A DNA stretch of 64,000 nucleotides from Gordonia pseudamarae (GTDB taxonomy: Bacteria > Actinomycetota > Actinomycetes > Mycobacteriales > Mycobacteriaceae), in assembly GCF_025273675.1 (NCBI RefSeq), contig NZ_CP045809.1, positions 3,534,001-3,598,000 of the forward strand, written 5' to 3'. The position numbers were made by a program, and so were the translations under genes. Below the pieces are notes generated by a model. It ran no database searches and had not been told where the DNA came from. It saw only the letters and a program-made list of their open reading frames with translations. Of this stretch, positions 16,721 through 26,029 are shown one piece after another. How positions within the stretch are numbered: the first letter of the stretch is position 1; every line of letters begins with the position of its first letter.

Positions 16721-17602
16721 TTACGCTCTCGGGCGGGCCAGTGCGCTGAACCTGTTGTTGGCGATGCGCATCACCACTTCGTACGGCAGCGCGAACTTGC
16801 GCTTCCACCAGTAACCGAAGCGGGTGTCGAAAGACGTGTACACGATGAACTTGTTCTTCTCGACACCGGAGATGATCGCCGAGGCCGCCTTCTCCGGGGT
16901 GACGGCGATCTTGTGAAAGTTGTCGATCTGTTTGCGCACCTTGGGATCATTCTTGTCGACGCCGACGATGTCGACGGTTCCGACGAGCGGGGTGGCCACA
17001 CCGCCCGGGCACACCACCGAGACCCCGATGTTGTGCCGACGCAGGTCCATCCGCAGCACCTCGGACACCCCGCGGATGCCGAACTTGCTGGCGCTGTAGG
17101 CGGCGTGCCAGGGCAGTGCGAGCAGCCCGGCCGCCGACGAGACATTCACCAGGTGGCCGCCCTCGCCACGCCGAACCATCTGCGGCACAAAGCTTTCGAT
17201 GATGTGTATGGGCCCCATGAGGTTGACCTCGACCATCGCCCGCCAGTGCCGGTGCTCCAGGTTCTCCACGGTGCCCCACGCGGAGATGCCGGCCACGTTC
17301 ATCACCACGTCCATCGTGCCGACCTGCTCATCGACCTCACGGGCGAAGGACACCACCCAGTCGTAGTCGGACACGTCCCCGGCCCGGTGCAGCGCGACCG
17401 TGCCGCCGGAGGAGGCGATCTCGGCGACTACCTCGTCGAGGTCGGCGGCGCGCAGGTCGGTGAGCACCAGCCGGGCACCGTCGCGGGCGGCGGCGAGCGC
17501 GGTCGCCCGGCCGATGCCGCTGGCCGCTCCGGTGATGAGAACCGTGCGACCACGGAGCGTGGGCACCGGCGGCTTCATGACGACGAGTTCCTTCAATGCC
17601 AT
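16721..17602 (-). CDS. Short-chain dehydrogenase/reductase
   Basis: A classical SDR of 293 residues: cofactor motif TGAASGIG (about 24-31), NVAG (about 106-109), catalytic Ser in NVSSAAG, YSASK (Tyr and Lys of the active site) and PGGVATPLVG. Asp after the second strand (LVLTDLRAADLDEV) predicts NAD(H) preference. A C-terminal extension with Trp/Lys-rich sequence (FGYWWKRKFALPYEVVMRIA) is typical of lipid-linked SDRs of mycobacteria. It is presumably soluble or membrane-associated. The substrate is unknown. Its promoter lies in the 100 bp between it and the amidase gene. Confidence 0.9.
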   Translation of the reverse strand: MALKELVVMKPPVPTLRGRTVLITGAASGIGRATALAAARDGARLVLTDLRAADLDEVVAEIASSGGTVALHRAGDVSDYDWVVSFAREVDEQVGTMDVVMNVAGISAWGTVENLEHRHWRAMVEVNLMGPIHIIESFVPQMVRRGEGGHLVNVSSAAGLLALPWHAAYSASKFGIRGVSEVLRMDLRRHNIGVSVVCPGGVATPLVGTVDIVGVDKNDPKVRKQIDNFHKIAVTPEKAASAIISGVEKNKFIVYTSFDTRFGYWWKRKFALPYEVVMRIANNRFSALARPRA

Positions 17603-17702
17603 AGCTTGACCTTAATCAGCGATCGGTCGGCGCTCACGCCACCCCGTTACTCGCGTGAGGTGTGCTGTGAACCCGGTGGGTCCAACGGTCGGGTCGGCGG
17701 GG

Positions 17703-18830
17703 TCAGATCGGCAGTTTGCCTCCCGCGAGACCGTACACGACCTCGAGCATCGCTTTGAGCACGTCGGAGAAAACGTCCGATCCGTCGGTGGTGAGGAGTT
17801 TGATGATCTCGGAGGTGTCGTCGGCGGCCATCACCTTCTCCACGAACGGCAGCACCGATCGCAGCCCGGTGAACGGGTTGTCGTCGTCGGCGGCCGGGGT
17901 GGTCGGATCGGGCGGGTTGCCCGTGCTCACCGGAGTCGTGTCGGGCGTCTTCAAGGCAGGGGTATCCATGGCAGTGGTATCCATGGCAGGGGTCTTCGAC
18001 GCGGCCGTGGACACCACCTTGTTGCCCGACTTGGTGACGTACCGGGTGATGCCGTCGGTGATGGCGAGCGCGTACTTGAGCTGTCCCTCCTTGGAAGTCA
18101 GCGCCGCGGCCTCCGCCGGGTTCGACAGATTGCCCATCTCAATGAACACCACCGGCACCTTGGTGAGATTCACCGCGGCGATGTCCGATCGGGTCTGCAG
18201 GCCGTCGGTCACACCCCCGTAGTTGGCCGGCGACAGACCGGCTCCGACGAGGGCGTCCCGCATCGCGGTCGATGCGGTTCGCCCGGCCCCGGACTGCACC
18301 CGGTTGACGGTCGCGTCGGGGATCGGGAGTGTGGGCACGATGATGTGGAAGCCCTTGTTGGTGGCGTCGGCGCCGGTGGAGGTGGAGTCCGCGTGCAGAC
18401 TGACCGCGACGGCCGCGCCGGACCGGCTCGCGGCCGCGGCCCGCTTGTCGACGCACCCGCCCCATCCGGTGTCGTCGGGGCGGCTGAGTACCACCTTGGC
18501 ACCCTGACTTTCCAGCCCGGCCTTCACCAGCTGGGCGATCTGCCAGTTGACGGTGTGTTCGGGCACGCCGTTGACTCCGGTGGCGCCTGTGGTCTGGCAG
18601 TCTTTCTTTCCGCCTCGGCCGTCGGGCACCTGGGCGTTGAGCCGGTTCCCGGCCGCGCTGCCCTGGTGCCCCGGATCGAGGAACACGGTCTTACCGGCCA
18701 GCGACGCCGTTCGCGGGGCCGCGTGGGCGTCGGGTGCGACGAGTGTGGTCGCGGCGAGTGTCGACGCGGTGGCCGCGAACGTCACCATGGCCACGGATAT
18801 GCGCTTTCGAGCGAATCGGGTGTTGTTCAT
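17703..18830 (-). CDS. Secreted N-acetylmuramoyl-L-alanine amidase (Ami1/Rv3717-like)
   Basis: A 375-residue zinc amidase of the Amidase_3 family. It starts with a Sec signal peptide (MNNTRFARKRISVAMVTFAA) ending at APDAHA-AP, so it is exported. The zinc site is visible: FLDPGHQG (His), GVPEHTVNWQ (Glu) and SLHADS (His), with catalytic Glu in VVFIEMGNLSN. It cleaves the peptide stem from peptidoglycan. Compared with the M. tuberculosis enzyme (about 240 aa) it has an additional C-terminal tail of about 120 residues. This tail includes a Thr/Pro linker encoded by a 15-bp DNA duplication (17961-17990, repeating AMDT) and an acidic helical end (VEKVMAADDTSEII). Confidence 0.9.
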   Translation of the reverse strand: MNNTRFARKRISVAMVTFAATASTLAATTLVAPDAHAAPRTASLAGKTVFLDPGHQGSAAGNRLNAQVPDGRGGKKDCQTTGATGVNGVPEHTVNWQIAQLVKAGLESQGAKVVLSRPDDTGWGGCVDKRAAAASRSGAAVAVSLHADSTSTGADATNKGFHIIVPTLPIPDATVNRVQSGAGRTASTAMRDALVGAGLSPANYGGVTDGLQTRSDIAAVNLTKVPVVFIEMGNLSNPAEAAALTSKEGQLKYALAITDGITRYVTKSGNKVVSTAASKTPAMDTTAMDTPALKTPDTTPVSTGNPPDPTTPAADDDNPFTGLRSVLPFVEKVMAADDTSEIIKLLTTDGSDVFSDVLKAMLEVVYGLAGGKLPI

Positions 18831-18971
18831 GCATCTTCGGCACGACGCCGCACGGGTGTGCGGGTTCCGTGCCGCCTCCCTTCAATTGCGCAACACTGGT
18901 CACAACAGCCTCATTTGTAACAAGTGAACCAGATCTTCGCCAGAAAGGTAACTCCGCGAGAGCCTGCGGGA

Positions 18972-20039
18972 TCAATCGTTAGGCAGCTGTGACGCCGCCG
19001 GAAGATGCCGCATGATACCCAGGATCCCGAACTCGTCGTCGAGGTCCGGGGCGGCGACCAGCCCCTCCAGCAGCGCCCTGACCCGAGCCTCGTCCAGGCC
19101 GGTGCCGATGACGACGAGGCTGCTGCCCGGTGCGGCCGGCAGCCGCCGGGAGCCCGTCCGCTCGGTGCGCACGAAGCCGCCGACGGCATGCACCCCGAAC
19201 TGCTCGTCGGCTCCCGCAAGCCACACCACACCCTTGATCCGGTAGCACCCGGTGGGCGGTCGTTCGAGCACCTGCGCGAGCCTGCGCGGATCGAGGACGC
19301 CGGGCACCTGCACCGAGACCGAGTTGAACTGTTCGTGCAGGTGGCCACCGTGCCCGCACTCCGGCCCCTCGCCGCGGAGCAGTTCGTCCAGGGTCAACTG
19401 TCGCGGCACATCGGCGTCGTCGTCCGGGCGTGGCGCCGGATCGAACAGCGCCGTGCAATCGATCCGGCCGTCGGAGGTGACCACCCGTGGCGCCGTCGGA
19501 TTGAGTTCGGCGACCTTTGCGAGTACCTCCGCGAGTGTCTCGCCGTCGACCAGGTCCGCCTTATTGACAACCACCAGATCGGCGATCGCGATGTGGCCGC
19601 CGATCTCGGGGTGACGCCGCACGGTGGCCGTCACGGCGGCGACGTCGACGACGTAGACCAGGCCGCCGTACCGGATCGCCCGATCGGCGATCCCGGCGAT
19701 CATCTTGATCAGGGCCCGCGGTTCGGCGATGCCGCTGGCCTCCACGACGATCGCGTCCAGCCCGGCCGCCGGATCGGCCAGACCGGCCAGCGCCTGTCCC
19801 AGGCCGTCCGCATCGACGCTGCAGCACAGGCATCCGTTGCCGAAGCTGATCGTGCCCGCGCTCTGCCCGGCCACCAACAGCGCGTCGATGTTGATCGCAC
19901 CGAAGTCGTTGACGATCACCCCCAGTCGCGCACCCACCGGATTGGCGAGCAGCGCGTTGAGCAGTGTCGTCTTGCCCGCACCCAGAAATCCGGCGACGAT
20001 GACCACCGGGATCGCCTCCCGGTGCCGGCGCACGCTCAC
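18972..20039 (-). CDS. COG0523-family metal-chaperone GTPase
   Basis: A 355-residue CobW/P47K-type GTPase starting at GTG 20039. Motifs: P-loop GFLGAGKTT (17-25), metal site NGCLCCS (CxCC), EASGIAEP, base-recognition NKAD, and a His-rich stretch [12 protein letters not shown] before the CobW C-terminal domain. Such proteins insert or deliver metals, commonly zinc or cobalt, using GTP. The GTG overlaps the trhO stop by 4 bp (GTGA, 20036-20039), so it is coupled to the tRNA hydroxylase gene. No Zur-type box was recognised upstream. Confidence 0.9.
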   Translation of the reverse strand: MSVRRHREAIPVVIVAGFLGAGKTTLLNALLANPVGARLGVIVNDFGAINIDALLVAGQSAGTISFGNGCLCCSVDADGLGQALAGLADPAAGLDAIVVEASGIAEPRALIKMIAGIADRAIRYGGLVYVVDVAAVTATVRRHPEIGGHIAIADLVVVNKADLVDGETLAEVLAKVAELNPTAPRVVTSDGRIDCTALFDPAPRPDDDADVPRQLTLDELLRGEGPECGHGGHLHEQFNSVSVQVPGVLDPRRLAQVLERPPTGCYRIKGVVWLAGADEQFGVHAVGGFVRTERTGSRRLPAAPGSSLVVIGTGLDEARVRALLEGLVAAPDLDDEFGILGIMRHLPAASQLPND

Positions 20040-20911
20040 GAGTTCGCGGGGGCGACCGCGGTGCCCGCCGGCACGCAGTCGGGGCACACCACGCGCAGTT
20101 CGCGGCCGAGCCGATCCGGATAGTTCTCGATGTTGCTGGTGGGCGCACCGCATTCGCCGCACCGCCCGATCACCTCGGTGTGGTCGGAGAAGTCGACGGT
20201 CATCCGGTCGTCGAAGACGTACATCGATCCTTCCCACAGTCCGTCGTCACCGTAGGTTTCGCCGTATCGGACGATGCCGCCGTCGAGCTGGTAGACCTCG
20301 CCGAAACCGCGTGCCCTCATCAGCCTGGTGAGGACCTCGCAGCGCACGCCGCCGGTGCAATAGGTCACCACGGCGCGGTCCTTGAGCTCGTCGAACGCGC
20401 CGCTGTCCAGGAGTGGGACGAAGTCGCGGGTGGTCTCCACCGGCGGGACGACGGCGTTCTTGAACCGGCCGACCTGGGCCTCGATGGCGTTGCGGCCGTC
20501 GAAGAAGACCAGGTCGTCTCCTCTGTCTGCGACGAGCCGGTGCAGTTGCTCGGGTGTCAGGCGGGTGCCGCCGCCGACGACGCCGTGTTCGTCGACCTCG
20601 ACCTCACCGGGCACCCCGAAGGTGACGATCTCGGGCCGGACCTTGACACTGAGCCGGGGAAAGTCGGTCCCCGTGCCGTCGGACCACTTGATGTCGGCGT
20701 CGGCGAACCGCGGGTACCGGCGGGTTGCCCTGACGTACTGTTTGACCTCGGAGATGTCGCCACCGACCGTGGCGTTGATCCCGTGGGTGGACACGATTAT
20801 CCTGCCGGTGACCCCGGCGGACTCGCCGACCGCCTGCTGCCACAGCCTGATCGCCTCCGGGTCCGCCAACGGGGTGAACACGTAGAAAAGCACGATCTTA
20901 GGGGTTGCCAC
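20036..20911 (-). CDS. trhO: tRNA uridine(34) hydroxylase TrhO (rhodanese family)
   Basis: A 291-residue protein from GTG 20911 ([20 protein letters not shown]). The N-terminal domain ([32 protein letters not shown]) precedes a rhodanese domain with the active-site loop [12 protein letters not shown] (Cys) and a C-terminal zinc-ribbon-like CGECGAP...CPDC. TrhO makes 5-hydroxyuridine at the wobble position of tRNA using oxygen. The CxxC pairs may explain coupling to the COG0523 metal chaperone that overlaps its stop. Its start codon lies one base from the divergent lipoprotein start, leaving no room for separate promoters between them. Confidence 0.93.
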   Translation of the reverse strand: MATPKIVLFYVFTPLADPEAIRLWQQAVGESAGVTGRIIVSTHGINATVGGDISEVKQYVRATRRYPRFADADIKWSDGTGTDFPRLSVKVRPEIVTFGVPGEVEVDEHGVVGGGTRLTPEQLHRLVADRGDDLVFFDGRNAIEAQVGRFKNAVVPPVETTRDFVPLLDSGAFDELKDRAVVTYCTGGVRCEVLTRLMRARGFGEVYQLDGGIVRYGETYGDDGLWEGSMYVFDDRMTVDFSDHTEVIGRCGECGAPTSNIENYPDRLGRELRVVCPDCVPAGTAVAPANS

Positions 20912-20912
20912 G

Positions 20913-21704
20913 GTGCCATGGTACGGACTCGGCGCACACCGGACGCGGTCGCGCCGACGGACCGCCGGATCGGGGCTCGCGATGATCGCGCCGCTGCTGA
21001 TCGCCGGATGCTCACTGCTCGACGATTCGGCACCCGAGGGCATCGTGCTGCCGCCCACCGACGAATTGTCGACGTTCACCGCCCCCTCCACGACGACGGC
21101 GCCCACCTCCGAGGAGACCGGCGGCGACACCCCGGACCGGCTTCGGTCCGGGACCATCGGACGGGTCATCGCCATGGCCCCGCGGGCCGACACCGCCGAC
21201 TACGGCAGAGGCGCCACATCCCCGACGGGATCGCGCGGTACGGCGTCGGGCTTCCACTTCTCCACCCCCGACCGTGAGATCAACTGCTCCACCTCGTTCG
21301 ACAATCGCACACTGGTATGCCGCAACAACGACGGCGATCTCACCGGCGCACCCGGCTCCGGCGCCTCGGGCACAGACAGCGCCGGGATGACCTGCGACGG
21401 CAGCGAGAATCTGGTCACGTTGACCAGGGACGGCTCGCGGCCGGGGTTGTGCGACGCCGGCACGGAGGTCAACCTTCTGTATCGCAGTACCGTGCTGCCC
21501 TACGGCACCACGATCACGATGTCGCGGATTTCGTGTCTGGCCGATGTGTCGGGTCTATATTGCCTCGAATCGAGGTCCAATAGCGGTTTCATGATCACCG
21601 ACAAGCAATTCGCCGTGATCTACGCCTCCGATCCCGCGCCGAAATCGATGCTTACGGAAGACGACCCGGACATCAGTACGATGCCGACCGGCCCGACGGG
21701 ATAG
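20913..21704 (+). CDS. Putative lipoprotein of unknown function
   Basis: From GTG 20913 the product has an Arg-rich n-region ([13 protein letters not shown]), a short hydrophobic stretch and the lipobox LLIAGC (about residues 28-33), so it should be a lipid-anchored cell-envelope protein. After a Thr/Ser/Pro linker, residues 110-260 hold a domain with several Cys ([42 protein letters not shown]) that could form disulfides, typical of secreted mycolata proteins. ATG 20982 would leave only nine residues before the Cys, too short for a signal. The family is not recognised. Confidence 0.75.
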   Translation: MPWYGLGAHRTRSRRRTAGSGLAMIAPLLIAGCSLLDDSAPEGIVLPPTDELSTFTAPSTTTAPTSEETGGDTPDRLRSGTIGRVIAMAPRADTADYGRGATSPTGSRGTASGFHFSTPDREINCSTSFDNRTLVCRNNDGDLTGAPGSGASGTDSAGMTCDGSENLVTLTRDGSRPGLCDAGTEVNLLYRSTVLPYGTTITMSRISCLADVSGLYCLESRSNSGFMITDKQFAVIYASDPAPKSMLTEDDPDISTMPTGPTG

Positions 21705-21932
21705 AAACCTTACATTTTCCTGTGAATAGTGGCGTATGTTTCGGTATCGACCTCGATTCGCTATGGCAGGAATTCGACCCACGCGCATTCGGGACCATCT
21801 GATCACAAACCCGCGGACATCAGCCGAACTATAGGTTCCCACTCGCTGTTGTATGCTTGTTTCACCCTTTCGGTCGACAGGCTCGACCGATATCGACATG
21901 TCACGACTTGGCAATCACGAACGGAGCGCAGA

Positions 21933-22271
21933 ATGGCAAAGAAGGAAGTGATCCAGGTCATTGATGATCTGGACGGCGCGGCTCTCGACGAATACGAAAC
22001 CATCGAGTGGAGCCTCGACGGCAAGTCGTACGAGTTCGACACCTCAGCCGAGCACGCCGAAGAGTTCCGGGACACGCTCGCCACCTATGTCGCCATTTCC
22101 CGGCCGACCTCACCGGCCCGCGCGTCTCATCGTGGCACCGCGGTCAAAGGTGTGCGAAGCAAAGAACAGACCCAGGCCATCCGGGAATGGGCACAGGACA
22201 ACGGCTACGAGGTCAGTGATCGAGGCCGGATCGCCCACTTCATCATCGAGGCGTACGAGGCCGCGCACTGA
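21933..22271 (+). CDS. lsr2: Nucleoid-associated protein Lsr2
   Basis: A 112-residue Lsr2, the H-NS-like xenogeneic silencer of mycolic-acid actinobacteria. The N-terminal oligomerisation domain (MAKKEVIQVIDDLDG, IEWSLDGKSYEFDTS) and C-terminal DNA-binding domain (SKEQTQAIREWAQDNGYEV) with the minor-groove RGR at 97-99 are intact. ATG 21933 follows an ACGGAGCGC-type site. About 228 bp of relatively AT-rich DNA precede it and presumably carry its promoter and autoregulatory sites. A strong hairpin follows. Confidence 0.97.
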   Translation: MAKKEVIQVIDDLDGAALDEYETIEWSLDGKSYEFDTSAEHAEEFRDTLATYVAISRPTSPARASHRGTAVKGVRSKEQTQAIREWAQDNGYEVSDRGRIAHFIIEAYEAAH

Positions 22272-22289
22272 CGTCCGGAACGCACAGCG

Positions 22290-22328
22290 GTGCGTGCGGG
22301 CCGGTTTCGACAACCGGGCCGCACGCAC
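22290..22328. terminator. Bidirectional terminator hairpin after lsr2
   Basis: Outer arms GTGCGTGCGG and CCGCACGCAC pair perfectly over 10 bp, and the inner GCCGGTT/AACCGGG pairs with one mismatch around TCGAC. It sits between lsr2 and the convergent ABC permease gene. Confidence 0.75.
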
Positions 22329-22343
22329 CTTCCCACAGCACGA

Positions 22344-23147
22344 TCACTTGATCTCGGTACGCAGAATCCGCATGATGCCCAGCGTCAGTGGAATGCCGAT
22401 CCAGACTATGCCCGAGACGATCAGGCGCAGCCATTCCCCGCCGCCGACCCAGTCACCCGACTGGAACGGAACCTGCGTGAGCGACGAATCGATCCACTCG
22501 CCCACGCTGTCCCGGAACGAGGGCAACAGCTCGTTCACGATGCTCAGCGCGGTCGGCAGTGCGAAGTAGCCGACAATCGCTCCCGGCGTGTTCAGGATGA
22601 GCGCCGCGAACGCGAAGCCGAGCAACAGATTGAAGATCTGAATGACGAACGAATTGACGATGCCGGCCACAGGCATCGACCACGCGCCGGCCGGATCGGA
22701 ATAGACGACTCCGGCAATGACGTTGCCGACCGCCCCGAGCACCAGACTGAGTGCGACGGCACCCACCGCGGCGATGAAGGCGGCGGCGAGTTTGGCAAGT
22801 ACCACCCGTTCCCGTCGCGGTTCCATCGCGAATGTGGTGAGCGCCGTCCGCTGACTCCATTCGCCGGTGACCAGCAGAATCGCCATCACCGGCAGGATGA
22901 TCGCGGTGGGAATGTTCATCAGGCCGAAGAACTCGCCGAAGTTCAGGTTCTCGGGATTGTTCCGGTTGCCCGCCAGGATGCCGATCATCACGGCCAGCGA
23001 AATGATTCCGATCGAGGCGATCAACCAGAAGCCGGCACGGGTGTCGACGAGTTTTCGCAACTCGACCCGGACGAGTCTGTCCAACGGGATTCCCGGACGG
23101 TGCACACCGCTGCCGGTGGGTGTGGTTCCGGTGGGTGTGGTTGTCAT
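22344..23147 (-). CDS. ABC-2 type transporter permease
   Basis: A 267-residue integral membrane protein. After a cytoplasmic N-terminus (IPLDRLVRVELRKLVDTRAG) come about six hydrophobic segments, including FWLIASIGIISLAVMIGILA, AIILPVMAILLVTGEWS, LAAAFIAAVGAVALSLVLGA, FVIQIFNLLLGFAFAALIL and VSGIVWIGIPLTLGIMRIL. This is the pattern of ABC-2 export permeases. Its start overlaps the ATPase stop (23144-23147), so they form one unit. The neighbouring NarL-type kinase/regulator pair is the usual partner of such exporters; drug or lipid export is plausible. Confidence 0.88.
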   Translation of the reverse strand: MTTTPTGTTPTGSGVHRPGIPLDRLVRVELRKLVDTRAGFWLIASIGIISLAVMIGILAGNRNNPENLNFGEFFGLMNIPTAIILPVMAILLVTGEWSQRTALTTFAMEPRRERVVLAKLAAAFIAAVGAVALSLVLGAVGNVIAGVVYSDPAGAWSMPVAGIVNSFVIQIFNLLLGFAFAALILNTPGAIVGYFALPTALSIVNELLPSFRDSVGEWIDSSLTQVPFQSGDWVGGGEWLRLIVSGIVWIGIPLTLGIMRILRTEIK

Positions 23148-24058
23148 GGCCGAGCCCCTTGGGTGGTTGTGCTCTCCCGCGCCGTGGCCGCGGTGAGATC
23201 GAGAAACATCTGCTCCAGGTTGGCCCCGTCACCGGGACGCAGTTCGACAAGTGGTATCTGGACACGGGCGGCGAGCCTGCCGATGACCTCGGGCGCGACG
23301 TCGGCGAGAAAGCCACCCTCGGCGACCGGCCGCGCGACAATACCGGCCGCCGTCATCGCCCGTAGCAGCGCGTCGTCATCGAGCGAACGCACCCGGGTTC
23401 CATTACCGGCGAGCAGTTCCTCCTTGGTGCCCTGCGCCACGATGCGACCGTGCCCGATCACGACGAGGTCATCGGCGATGATCTCGATCTCGTGCAGCAG
23501 GTGCGAGGACAGCAGCACCGTTCCTCCGCGGTCGGCGTAGTCGCGCAGCAGGGTCCGCATCCAGTGGATACCGGCCGGGTCCAGACCGTTCGCGGGTTCG
23601 TCGAGGATCAGGATCCGAGGGTTGCCGAGCAGCGCGTTGGCGATTCCCAGACGCTGGCGCATACCGAGCGAATAGTTGCGCACCCGGCGCCCGGACTCCT
23701 CCGGGGTGAGACTGACCATGTCCAGCATCTCCTCGACGCGGCCCTTGCCGACGCCCAGGGTCATCGCGCTCAGCCGGAGAATCTCGGCGCCGGTGCGCCC
23801 GGCGTGCTGCGCGGACGCGTCCAGCAGAACCCCGACCTCGGTGGCCGGGTTGGGCATGTCCCGGTAGGCGGTGCCGTCGACCGTGGCAGTTCCGGAGGTG
23901 GCGGGTGTGAGACCGGCGATGATGCGCATCGTGGTCGACTTCCCGGCACCGTTGGGTCCGAGGAATCCGGTGACCCGTCCCGGTTTCGACGTGAACGACA
24001 CGTCATCGACCGCGACGTAGTCGCCGTATCTCTTGGTGAGGTGTTCGACAGTGATCAT
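23144..24058 (-). CDS. ABC transporter ATP-binding protein (drug/antibiotic-export type)
   Basis: About 304 residues from ATG 24058 (MITVEHLTKRYGDYVAVDDV); ATG 24067 is equally possible. Walker A GPNGAGKST, Q-loop region, signature YSLGMRQRLGIA (variant of LSGGQ), Walker B ILILDEPANGLDP and switch SSHLL are all present. The DUF4162-like C-terminus fits ABC-2 exporters of the CcmA/DrrA type. It powers the permease encoded downstream with a 4-bp overlap. It is divergent from the histidine kinase gene, with about 150 bp between them for both promoters. Confidence 0.92.
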   Translation of the reverse strand: MITVEHLTKRYGDYVAVDDVSFTSKPGRVTGFLGPNGAGKSTTMRIIAGLTPATSGTATVDGTAYRDMPNPATEVGVLLDASAQHAGRTGAEILRLSAMTLGVGKGRVEEMLDMVSLTPEESGRRVRNYSLGMRQRLGIANALLGNPRILILDEPANGLDPAGIHWMRTLLRDYADRGGTVLLSSHLLHEIEIIADDLVVIGHGRIVAQGTKEELLAGNGTRVRSLDDDALLRAMTAAGIVARPVAEGGFLADVAPEVIGRLAARVQIPLVELRPGDGANLEQMFLDLTAATARESTTTQGARP

Positions 24059-24208
24059 GGTCTCCATCCTCGTCCGGCCCGGCACCGCGCACATCGGGCG
24101 GCGGTACGAATCGGGCATCGGCCGAAAGTCGGATTCCACCCCGATACTTGTGGTCGAGGTTTCCACCGGAAGTCCCCGACTTCCCGCGATGCCGATAGCG
24201 TTGTCCAT

Positions 24209-25372
24209 GTGCGCCCCGAGGACTATCAGCCCGTGCTCACCGCGCGCAGTCATGCGTGGCGGCTGGCGTTGATGCTGCTGGTCAGTGCAATCGGGTTCGC
24301 CGACCAAGGCCGCGCGGCGTATCTCTGGGAACATGTGCGGTGGCAGTTCGTCGCCGACCTGGCGCTGGGCGCGGCATCGTTCGTGGCAGTGGGATGGCGC
24401 CGCTCGCACCCCGTGGCTGTCAACACAGTCATCAATGTCGCGTCAACGGTGTCGGCTACCTGCGCAGGTCCGGCCTGCTTGGCGTTGGTATCGCTCTCGA
24501 CGCGACGCCGATGGGTCGAGATCATTCCGCAGGCACTGCTGGGGTTGATGATGACGGTGGTGGCGCAGCAGTTCTTCGGCACGCCCCGGCCGGAATCGCA
24601 GGCGGTGCAGTACGGGGCGGCGACGATGGTCACCGCGGCGCTGGTGGCATGGGGCATGTACATCGGGTCGCGACGTGAACTCCTGGCCGAACTGCGGGCG
24701 CGAACGGTGCTGGCCGAGGCCGAACGCGACGCGGAGGTGGCACGTGCCCGCACCCTCGAACGCACCCGCATCGCCCGCGAGATGCACGACATCGTGGCAC
24801 ACCGCATCTCGGCGATCAGCATGCACGCGGGTGCACTCGCCTTTCGCACCGACCTCCCGCCCGGGGCGATGCGCGAGACCGCGCAGACCATCCGGGACAC
24901 CGCCAACCTGGCGCTGCACGAGCTGCGCGAGGTGCTCGGAGTGTTGCGCGACGACCCTGGCGACGCCCATCCCGAACAACCACAATCGGGGGCTTTCGAC
25001 ATAGACGAACTGATCGCCGACGGCGTGCGCGACGGAACGCGCGTCACGTACACGCGGTCGATGGAGCTGGCCGAGCTGCCCGAGCCACTCCTGCGCACGT
25101 TGTACCGCTGCCTGCAGGAGGCACTGACCAATGCCCGCAAACACGCGCCCGGCGTGCTGGTCTCGGTGCGGCTCAAGGATTCCGGGAGCGGCGGCGTCGA
25201 CCTGCTGGTAGACAACCCGCTGCCGTTGACCGCACCGGCCGGTGTTCCCGCGTCGGGGCTCGGTCTGGTCGGCCTGGCCGAACGGGTCGCGCTCGCGGGC
25301 GGGCGGTACTCGGCGACACTGACCGACGACCGGCGTTTCGTTCTGCACGTGTGGCTACCGTGGACCTCGTGA
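24209..25372 (+). CDS. NarL-type sensor histidine kinase
   Basis: A 387-residue kinase from GTG 24209. The N-terminal 155 residues hold about four membrane helices with little periplasmic sequence, so it probably senses within the membrane. A coiled segment follows (ELLAELRARTVLAEAERDAE), then the HisKA_3 motif REMHDIVAHRISAISMHAG with H193 as phosphoacceptor. The ATPase domain has EALTNARKHAP (N-box) and GLGLVGLAERV (G-box). The reading frame continues far upstream into the ABC gene, but that part is a shadow. It overlaps the response regulator gene by a GTGA. It likely controls the divergent ABC exporter. Confidence 0.92.
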   Translation: MRPEDYQPVLTARSHAWRLALMLLVSAIGFADQGRAAYLWEHVRWQFVADLALGAASFVAVGWRRSHPVAVNTVINVASTVSATCAGPACLALVSLSTRRRWVEIIPQALLGLMMTVVAQQFFGTPRPESQAVQYGAATMVTAALVAWGMYIGSRRELLAELRARTVLAEAERDAEVARARTLERTRIAREMHDIVAHRISAISMHAGALAFRTDLPPGAMRETAQTIRDTANLALHELREVLGVLRDDPGDAHPEQPQSGAFDIDELIADGVRDGTRVTYTRSMELAELPEPLLRTLYRCLQEALTNARKHAPGVLVSVRLKDSGSGGVDLLVDNPLPLTAPAGVPASGLGLVGLAERVALAGGRYSATLTDDRRFVLHVWLPWTS

Positions 25373-26022
25373 CCGCACGCATCATGCTCGTCGACGACGA
25401 CCCACTCGTCCGATCAGGGCTGCGTCTGCTGCTCGGCGGCCAGAGCGATCTGGCGATTGTCGCCGTGGCGGCGAACGGCCGTGAGGCGGTGACCATGTAC
25501 ACCGCCGACCCGGTCGATCTGCTGCTGATGGATCTGCGGATGCCCGTCCTCGACGGCATCGACGCCACCCGCACCCTCAAGCAGTTGCCCACGCCGCCGG
25601 CGATCCTGGTGCTGACCACTTTCGACGCCGACGACTACGTGGTGCGCGCCCTGGCTGTCGGCGCCGACGGCTTTCTGCTCAAGGACACCGATCCACCGGA
25701 GATCGTGGACGCGATCCGTGAGGTGCTGGCGGGACGGCCGGCGCTGAGTCCGTCGGTGACCGCGGCGCTCATCAAGCAGGTCGTCGATGGTTCCGGCGGC
25801 GACCGGTCGGCCGCCGCACGGCGGGCCGCGGCACTGCTCACCGACCGTGAACGCGAGGTCGCGGTGTGCCTGGCCACGGGCAACTCCAACGCGGAGATCG
25901 CCGCCGAGCTGTTCATGAGCGTGGCCACCGTCAAGGCCCACATCTCGCACATCTTCGGAAAACTCGGTGCCGCCAACCGGGTACAGGTGGCCATCGTGAT
26001 GCACGACGCCGGGCTGGCCTGA
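25369..26022 (+). CDS. NarL/LuxR-type response regulator
   Basis: From GTG 25369, overlapping the kinase stop, 217 residues. The receiver has the acidic pair DDD (9-11), phosphoacceptor D55 in LLLMDLRMP, a conserved Thr in VLTTFDADDY and Lys in FLLKDT. The LuxR-type HTH near the end reads LTDREREVAVCLATGNSNAE and ATVKAHISHIFGKLGAANR. It pairs with the overlapping kinase gene; the probable target is the ABC exporter 22344-24058. No operator could be assigned by eye. Confidence 0.93.
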   Translation: MTARIMLVDDDPLVRSGLRLLLGGQSDLAIVAVAANGREAVTMYTADPVDLLLMDLRMPVLDGIDATRTLKQLPTPPAILVLTTFDADDYVVRALAVGADGFLLKDTDPPEIVDAIREVLAGRPALSPSVTAALIKQVVDGSGGDRSAAARRAAALLTDREREVAVCLATGNSNAEIAAELFMSVATVKAHISHIFGKLGAANRVQVAIVMHDAGLA

Positions 26023-26029
26023 GCGGGTT

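Noticed and set aside
18831..18971. Possible c-di-AMP (ydaO-type) riboswitch upstream of the amidase
   Set aside because: Such elements often precede wall hydrolases, but the conserved ydaO segments are not visible and the leader is short.
22290..23540. Long plus-strand frame opposite the ABC exporter genes
   Set aside because: Shadow frame; the minus strand carries complete ABC motifs.
23450..24208. N-terminal extension of the histidine kinase
   Set aside because: The frame overlaps the ABC ATPase gene on the other strand and lacks kinase-sensor features; GTG 24209 begins the real protein.
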